IMG/VR virus record: IMGVR_UViG_3300013125_000008 | Coordinates: 1 to 54,558 of that record | Origin: a virus | DNA: 54,558 bases | Reading direction: 5' to 3' (one strand) | In this document: positions 49,388-54,558 of the stretch, piece by piece | Layout of the letters: the number at the start of each line of letters is the position of its first letter | How positions within the stretch are numbered: the stretch's first letter is position 1 | Notes under the pieces: model-generated | Told to the model about the DNA's origin: nothing | The model's input: the letters and a program-made list of their open reading frames with translations, nothing else | Database searches by the model: none | Made by a program: the position numbers and the translations under genes

Positions 49388-52138
49388 ATGGCACTATCAT
49401 TTAAGAGGGTATTTACTCAAGCGGGGGTACATCCGTACGATACGGTGATTTGGAAGAAGTTTACAGCGGAGATTACAGATGCAGACGGTAATGTTAAATT
49501 TCATCAGGATAATGTTGAATTCCCGGATTTTTATTCGCAAAATGCTGTTAATATTTGCGCATCGAAGTATTTTGCTGGCGCTTTAAACAGCAGCGAGAGA
49601 GAGTACTCATTACGCCAGTTATTTGATAGAGTAACCGATACGCAGACCGGCTGGGGATTAGAACAAGGTTATTTTGGAGATTCTGAAAAACGGTATTACG
49701 CAAGGTACAGAAAAATTAGTTCTCGCCATACTCCAAACGCTGTTATTTTTAATGAAGAGATGAAATACCTTCAATTACATCAGTATTTTGCGTTTAATTC
49801 TCCGGTGTATTTTAACGTAGGCAATAAATGGAGCGATCCGCAGATTGCAGCATGTTTTATTGTTTCCTGCGAGGATACGCTTGAATCGATTGAAGATAAT
49901 GTGAAAGTTGAGATGGAGATCTTTAGAAGAGGCAGCGGAGCTGGATCTAATCGCTCTAATCTTCGAAGTTCTAAAGAAAGTATTTCAGGAGGAGGCAAGT
50001 CTTCCGGACCGTGCTCTTTCATGAAAATTTATGATGTAGGAGCTAGTACTACAAAAAGCGGTGGTAAAAGTCGTAGAGCCGCTAAAATGGAAAGTTTAAA
50101 CGTAGATCACGGGGACATTCGAGAGTTTATTTGGCTTAAGAAGAAAGAAGAAGATAAGGCTAAAGCGTTGATTGCTGCAGGTTGGTCGGATAGATTTGAT
50201 GATCCCGATGGAGCGTACAGTTCCATATTTTTTCAAAACAGCAATATGTCTGTTCGCGCTTCTGATAATTTTATGCGTAAAGCGCTTTCTAATGACGGAT
50301 GGGATTTGTTAGCTCGAAATCCTTCCGCGGTTGCGCCAGAAGATTTATTATCCGCCGTGAGTCATCATTTAGTAGATGATAAGTATTATAAAGTGCTAGA
50401 GCATGTACAGGCAGCAGAGTTACTGAAGGAGATCGCACAGTGTACGTGGGAAACAGGAGATCCCGGAATGCAATTTCATGATACGATAAATAAATGGCAT
50501 ACGTGCGCAGCAGATGGAAAGATAAATGCAAGTAATCCTTGCAGTGAGTATATGTTCCTAGACGACACGTCTTGTAATCTCGGGTCTAATAATTTATTAC
50601 GGTTTTGGGATTCAGATGTCGGGTTTTATACTTCTCGTTTTCAGGCAGCGATAGCGCTTGAAGTAATAGCGATGGATATAATGATTTCTCCTGCCGTATA
50701 TCCGACTCAAAAAATAGCCGAGCGTACTAAACTTTATCGAACGCTTGGGGTAGGATATACAAATCTCGGAGCTTTATTATTAGCAAATGCTTTGCCGTAT
50801 AATAGTCGCCAAGCTCGTAATTATGCGGCAGCTATAACAGCGTTGATGCATTTTTCAGCATACGCTGCAAGTAGTGATTTAGCTGCCGCCCTTGCGCCGT
50901 TTGATCGATGGAAAGCGAACAAAGACGGAATGCTTCGGGTATTAAGCGAGCACGCGGCTGCATTAGACGTATATGTACCGGAAGATTGTAAAGAGCCGAG
51001 CATATTCTTAGCAGCAAAGGCAGTTAAAGAAAGATTACTTTCTAAAGGTAAGAACCTTAGCTTCAGGAACGCTCAGGTTACTGTTCTTGCTCCTACGGGA
51101 ACAATAGCGTTTCTTATGGATTGTGACACGACAAGCATTGAGCCGATATTATTTCTTGTTACTTATAAGAAATTAGTAGGCGGCGGGGAAATGATATTAA
51201 CTATACCTTCCGCAAAGCTTAGTATGCAGAAATTAGGCTATAGCGAGGAAGATATTGCAAAATTTACAAAATTTATTGCCGAGCACAATACTGTTGTAGG
51301 TTCGGGAATGAATAAAACGCATTATAAAGTTTTTCAAACCGCGTTTGGAGACGATAGCTTATCTGCTGATGCGCATTTGCAAATGATGGCAGCAGTGCAG
51401 CCGTTTTTAAGCGGTGCAATTTCGAAAACCGTTAATCTTCCTAATTCTGCAACCGTAGAGGATATAGCACAGACGTATTTAAAAGCTTGGAAATTAGGGC
51501 TTAAAGCGGTAGCTTTATATAGAGACGGGTGCAAGGGCAGTCAGCCGTTGTCGGGAAAAAGTGAAAAAAATAAAATTACAGATCTTAATATAGAAGCTGC
51601 GCAAGATTTTTTATCTAACGGTCGACCGAAGCCGGTAAGGAAGAAATTAGCGAATACGCGAGAGGCTAAAACTCATAAGTTTAGCGTAGGTGGACATGAA
51701 GGTTATCTTACTTCTGGATTTTACGATGATAGCGTAATAGGAGAGTTTTTCTTAAGAATGGCTAAAGAAGGCTCTACAATTTCAGGGCTAGCTGATGCTT
51801 GGGCAACTACGGTTTCCATCGGTCTACAGTACGGTATTCCATTATCGGTATTTGTTAATAAGTTAAAAGGATTGCGATTTGAACCGCAGGGTTTGACAGA
51901 GAATGAGAATATTCGGTTTGCTACCTCTCTTGTAGATTATGTTATGAGATACCTTGAGCTTCAAGCGGTTTCTCTTGATAAAGACGCGCATTTGCCTTAC
52001 GAGAGTGCTCTAGAGGCGAGTCCTGTAAGTCTCAAACGCTTTAGCGGAGATACTTGCAGCAGATGCGGCGGACTTATTTATAAGACGGGGACCTGCAACA
52101 CTTGCAGCAGTTGTGGAGATACAGGAGGGTGCGGCTGA
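49388..52138 (+). CDS. nrdJ: Adenosylcobalamin-dependent (class II) ribonucleotide reductase
   Basis: The 916-residue protein shows class II features. The active-site N383-P-C385-S-E387 motif (NPCSEYMFLDD) holds the thiyl radical cysteine, with C396 (DTSCNLGS) 11 residues later as half of the redox pair and C156 or C161 (AACFIVSC) as the partner. A TSCPD-type domain (about 770-860, GGHEGYLTSGFYDDSVIGEF near its start) and a Cys-rich tail with CSRCGG, CNTCSSC and GGCG (about 890-916) follow, the latter for zinc and electron transfer. It reduces ribonucleotides to deoxyribonucleotides with coenzyme B12 and without oxygen, so dNTP supply does not depend on O2 but needs host B12. CAAGGAG precedes the ATG. 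Confidence 0.9.
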   Translation: MALSFKRVFTQAGVHPYDTVIWKKFTAEITDADGNVKFHQDNVEFPDFYSQNAVNICASKYFAGALNSSEREYSLRQLFDRVTDTQTGWGLEQGYFGDSEKRYYARYRKISSRHTPNAVIFNEEMKYLQLHQYFAFNSPVYFNVGNKWSDPQIAACFIVSCEDTLESIEDNVKVEMEIFRRGSGAGSNRSNLRSSKESISGGGKSSGPCSFMKIYDVGASTTKSGGKSRRAAKMESLNVDHGDIREFIWLKKKEEDKAKALIAAGWSDRFDDPDGAYSSIFFQNSNMSVRASDNFMRKALSNDGWDLLARNPSAVAPEDLLSAVSHHLVDDKYYKVLEHVQAAELLKEIAQCTWETGDPGMQFHDTINKWHTCAADGKINASNPCSEYMFLDDTSCNLGSNNLLRFWDSDVGFYTSRFQAAIALEVIAMDIMISPAVYPTQKIAERTKLYRTLGVGYTNLGALLLANALPYNSRQARNYAAAITALMHFSAYAASSDLAAALAPFDRWKANKDGMLRVLSEHAAALDVYVPEDCKEPSIFLAAKAVKERLLSKGKNLSFRNAQVTVLAPTGTIAFLMDCDTTSIEPILFLVTYKKLVGGGEMILTIPSAKLSMQKLGYSEEDIAKFTKFIAEHNTVVGSGMNKTHYKVFQTAFGDDSLSADAHLQMMAAVQPFLSGAISKTVNLPNSATVEDIAQTYLKAWKLGLKAVALYRDGCKGSQPLSGKSEKNKITDLNIEAAQDFLSNGRPKPVRKKLANTREAKTHKFSVGGHEGYLTSGFYDDSVIGEFFLRMAKEGSTISGLADAWATTVSIGLQYGIPLSVFVNKLKGLRFEPQGLTENENIRFATSLVDYVMRYLELQAVSLDKDAHLPYESALEASPVSLKRFSGDTCSRCGGLIYKTGTCNTCSSCGDTGGCG

Positions 52139-52839
52139 TGTCAGTTTTTTCAATAGCACAGATTCAATTGCCGGTTTTTATTCCTAGTAGAAATAAAGGA
52201 CATGCAGACGTATTAGCCTCATGTGAAATAGGGGGTACGTGTTGTACAGACGCGTACGCTTATAACCTTATTCAAAGTATAATAGAAAAGCGGAAAGCTA
52301 GTTTTACAATAGATACAGTGAAAGAGATTTTAGTAACAGCATCTAAGCAGTACGAAGGATTTAAAAATCTTTTCTTGTCTGTTTCCTTTCTTTATCAATT
52401 AGATAGAGTTTCTGCGGGCTTTTTACAGGCGTCTTACGAGCTTCCGTGTACGTTATACGCTCAAGTAACTTCCACGGGAGAAATAGATTACTCTCTGCAT
52501 AGTATAACATTACCTATTAGATTATTTTCTACTATTTCAATACCCGCTACGTTAAAGTTTGAGGTAAAAAATCTTAAAAAGCAATTTTTTTTAGAAGATT
52601 TGTTAGATTATGTTGTTCAAAAAACTGGAACGCGTTTGTATCCGATAGTAGCAGAGCAAGATTTGCTGCTATTGAGTGGAGTGCTGGATAAGGGGAAATC
52701 TTTAAAAGAGTATACGGATATTTTTTTAAAATCATCTGGGCTCGGAGAAGAGCATACAGTAAGCGTGTTTTTTACAGATATCTATAGTATGTACGCTATT
52801 ACACAAGTAATTAAAAGTCAGGAAGTAAATGAACTCTAA
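52138..52839 (+). CDS. Hypothetical protein between reductase and QueE-like genes
   Basis: The start chosen is ATG 52138, overlapping the reductase stop by one base and following AGGAGGG; an in-frame ATG at 52102 lies inside the reductase gene. The 233-residue product has a C28-E-I-G-G-T-C34-C35 cluster near the N-terminus (SCEIGGTCCTDAYAYN), helical and beta segments, and no recognised domain. Three close Cys might bind metal or iron-sulfur. It shares its stop region with the QueE-like gene (11-base overlap). None of FolE, QueD or QueC motifs is visible, so it is not one of the usual queuosine partners. Confidence 0.55.
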   Translation: MSVFSIAQIQLPVFIPSRNKGHADVLASCEIGGTCCTDAYAYNLIQSIIEKRKASFTIDTVKEILVTASKQYEGFKNLFLSVSFLYQLDRVSAGFLQASYELPCTLYAQVTSTGEIDYSLHSITLPIRLFSTISIPATLKFEVKNLKKQFFLEDLLDYVVQKTGTRLYPIVAEQDLLLLSGVLDKGKSLKEYTDIFLKSSGLGEEHTVSVFFTDIYSMYAITQVIKSQEVNEL

Positions 52840-53584
52840 ATTGATAGTATCTGAAATTTTTTATAGTATTCAAGGTGAAGGGCCGTACGTCGGCTATCCG
52901 GCAGTTTTTCTTCGTTTAGCTGGTTGTAATCTTACTTGTAAGGGTTGGTCTACTGAAAAGCACGATAAGCATTTAGGATGCGATACAGCAGACGTGTGGA
53001 GAAAAGGAAAGGTTTATACCGTAGAATCCCTTCTTAAAAAATTAATTGATGATGGTTTTATGCGGTATTTTACTAATGCTGCGCATCTTGTGATTACCGG
53101 CGGAGAGCCCTTACTTCAGCAAGCAGCGGTGATTAAGTTTATTAAAGCTTTACGGATTTCGGTAAGTAAGCTTTTTATAGAGATAGAAACGAACGGTACA
53201 ATCGTTCCATCAAAGGAGTTATTATTCGAAGTTAATCATTTTAATGTTTCGCCGAAACTTTCATCCGGTGGAGATGCATATGCAAAGCGGTTTAACGAAG
53301 CTGCTTTAAATGCCTTTGCTCCGTGTACACAGCATATATACTTTCCGTTTACTTCTATTTTTAAATTTGTTATTTCTTCAGCCGACGATTTGCAAGAAGT
53401 GTTGGCAGATTACCTTTTAGCTTTTGAAATTCCCGCGGATAAAGTATGGTTAATGCCAGAGGGTGCAACTCATGCGGATGTACAAACTCATAGTAAAGAA
53501 GTAATAAGTTATTGTAAGGAGTACGGATTTAAATTTTCTCCCAGATTACATATTCATGTATGGGAGCAGACAACCGGAGTCTAA
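52829..53584 (+). CDS. queE: 7-carboxy-7-deazaguanine synthase-like radical SAM enzyme
   Basis: The 251-residue protein has the QueE opening IFYSIQGEGPYVGYPAVFLRLAGC (split here at C33), the radical SAM GGEP motif (ITGGEPLLQ, about 89-97), and SPKLSSGGD (about 141-149). Known QueE uses S-adenosylmethionine and a [4Fe-4S] cluster to turn 6-carboxytetrahydropterin into the 7-deazaguanine CDG, a precursor of preQ0. The cluster cysteines are C33-x3-C37, then C51 after 13 residues (GWSTEKHDKHLG then CDTADVW), not the usual x2 spacing. Other preQ0 genes or a DpdA-type transferase are not in the window. It overlaps the previous gene by 11 bases. Confidence 0.8.
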   Translation: MNSKLIVSEIFYSIQGEGPYVGYPAVFLRLAGCNLTCKGWSTEKHDKHLGCDTADVWRKGKVYTVESLLKKLIDDGFMRYFTNAAHLVITGGEPLLQQAAVIKFIKALRISVSKLFIEIETNGTIVPSKELLFEVNHFNVSPKLSSGGDAYAKRFNEAALNAFAPCTQHIYFPFTSIFKFVISSADDLQEVLADYLLAFEIPADKVWLMPEGATHADVQTHSKEVISYCKEYGFKFSPRLHIHVWEQTTGV

Positions 53585-53605
53585 TACGGAAGGAAGAGAT
53601 AGATA

Positions 53606-53896
53606 ATGATTAGTATAGAAGAAATTAAAGAAAAAATTGTAGAAGAGGTATCTGCTCGCACCGGAGTTCCTGTACCTCGATCTACGCACGCTGGTATTAT
53701 TAATATTTTGAATCTTCTTCCGTCGCTTGGATATCAAATTGTTCCTTCTGCTGCAGAACTAACAGCTACGTCGATTATGCAATTAGAAGATATTATGAAA
53801 AGTTGGATCGATCCTGTTCCAGACACGATTAATATAGAACAAATTTTTCATGATCTTGCCGCTTTAAATTGGATAATCTTGCCTCCTACTTCCTAG
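53606..53896 (+). CDS. Small hypothetical protein
   Basis: This 96-residue protein has an acidic helical N-terminus (ISIEEIKEKIVEEVSARTG) and a mixed helix-strand rest with no Cys and no membrane segment. GGAAGGAAGAG precedes the ATG. It lies between the QueE-like gene and the helicase gene. No family is recognised. Confidence 0.55.
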   Translation: MISIEEIKEKIVEEVSARTGVPVPRSTHAGIINILNLLPSLGYQIVPSAAELTATSIMQLEDIMKSWIDPVPDTINIEQIFHDLAALNWIILPPTS

Positions 53897-53914
53897 CTCG
53901 TGTATGATAGTAAT

Positions 53915-54558
53915 ATGATTAAGATACATTTTACACCTGTTTGGTGTACGCTCGAGCATAGCTTAGTAGAATTAGATGCTTTTTTATATGAGAAATTAGC
54001 ATTTCAAGAAACCGGCTTCTTTTTTTCTCAAGCTTTTCAAAACCGCGGATGGGACGGAGTTACCCGGCTTTATTATTTGAAAACTAAGAGGTTTAGGTCT
54101 GGATTGCTTGAGAGAGTTAAGCAGTTACTTGCCGAAAATAATTATGCTTATGAAGTATGTGGATTTCCTGAAGGTGTTCTCAATCCCTGTCTTAATTTAA
54201 TTACAGTTCCATTAAGGCCGTATCAAGAAAGCTGTGTCACTACGTTATTAGATAAGCGTTTTGGGATATTAAAAGCCCCGCCGAGATCAGGAAAGACAAA
54301 TATAGCAGCGGCCGTGATTGCAGCCGAAGAGCAGTTTCCGGTACTTTTTTTTTGCAGAAGCTTAGATTTAGCTAAGCAAACTATTCAAAGATTTCAAGAT
54401 CTTTTACCTAATAGACAAATAGGATTAGTAGGAGACGGAATTTTTAAGCTGCGAGAAATTACAGTAATGACTGTTCAAAGTGTATATTCGGCGTTTGATA
54501 AGAAGTACGATGTTCCGAAAGCGCAATTAGAAAAAGGAATAGCAGATATTTGGCAGAA
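53915..54558 (+). CDS. UvsW-like DNA helicase, 5' part
   Basis: The reading frame from ATG 53915 is open to the window edge (214 complete codons), so the C-terminal part is missing. Residues about 1-95 are an N-terminal domain resembling the one before the motor in UvsW. Then come the Q-type motif LRPYQE (R101, Q104), Walker A A121-PPRSGKT (K127), motif Ia FFCRSLDLAKQ (about 146-156), and motif Ic VMTVQSV (about 184-190), as in superfamily 2 helicases. UvsW-type enzymes unwind branched or R-loop DNA in replication and repair. An in-frame GTG at 53900 is a weaker start. The Walker B (DExH/D) motif would lie beyond the window. Confidence 0.8.
   Translation, partial: MIKIHFTPVWCTLEHSLVELDAFLYEKLAFQETGFFFSQAFQNRGWDGVTRLYYLKTKRFRSGLLERVKQLLAENNYAYEVCGFPEGVLNPCLNLITVPLRPYQESCVTTLLDKRFGILKAPPRSGKTNIAAAVIAAEEQFPVLFFCRSLDLAKQTIQRFQDLLPNRQIGLVGDGIFKLREITVMTVQSVYSAFDKKYDVPKAQLEKGIADIWQ

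Noticed and set aside
736-52138. Many minus-strand open frames of 60-140 codons opposite the large genes.
   Set aside because: They lie fully inside well-supported plus-strand genes, lack ribosome-binding sites and resemble no protein family.

Overview
The window is a continuous, A+T-rich, tightly packed block of genes from a large tailed bacteriophage with a contractile tail (myovirus type). Every supported gene lies on the + strand. Most gaps are under 30 bases, and many stop and start codons overlap by 1 or 4 bases. The evidence for a phage is a full virion-assembly order: portal, protease, scaffold-like protein, capsid, neck, sheath, tube, tape measure, hub, baseplate and fibres. A Gram-negative-type host is suggested by a lytic transglycosylase followed by a unimolecular-spanin-like gene. 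I could not place the host or the phage genus from the sequence alone. No tRNA, CRISPR array, transposon or integrase was seen.

Layout. 1-645: 3' end of a gene with 69-base MORN/YwqK-like repeats. 736-11742: head module, comprising portal, protease-like protein, a Nudix hydrolase, a HAD phosphatase fused to a 2H phosphoesterase, small unknowns, a scaffold-like protein, a decoration-like protein and the major capsid protein. It carries a consensus-like promoter at 8388-8416 and a strong terminator at 11775-11802. 11861-12442: a neck-like gene. 12442-13438: a stand-alone response-regulator receiver protein followed by a stand-alone PAS protein. 13444-15375: a probable lysis cassette (tail-anchored coiled coil, holin-like membrane protein, lytic transglycosylase, spanin-like protein). 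15378-39091: connector and tail genes, including sheath, tube, tape measure, hub, an amidase, a CHAP peptidase, a spike, gp25-like and baseplate J-like proteins, and fibres.

39092-39439 is an AT-rich non-coding boundary. 39440-48617 is an accessory island of glycosyltransferases (two GT4, one GT2-GT4 fusion, one further GT2-like), a methyltransferase, small zinc-ribbon proteins and an NAD-dependent epimerase-like protein lacking the usual catalytic tyrosine. From 48713 the content turns to regulation and nucleotide metabolism: a sigma-70-family factor, a B12-dependent (class II) ribonucleotide reductase, an unknown protein, a QueE-like radical SAM enzyme with a stretched cluster loop, a small unknown, and the start of a UvsW-like helicase cut by the window edge.

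How it works together. The head and tail genes give a complete contractile virion apart from terminase, which is probably upstream of the window. Two peptidoglycan hydrolases in the tail block fit entry, and the transglycosylase-spanin cassette fits exit. The island probably builds or decorates a glycan on the virion or the host surface. The sigma factor, reductase and QueE point to phage-controlled transcription, dNTP supply and possibly 7-deazaguanine DNA modification. The least expected content is the receiver-PAS pair beside the lysis cassette, and the Nudix plus HAD-2H enzymes inside the head operon.
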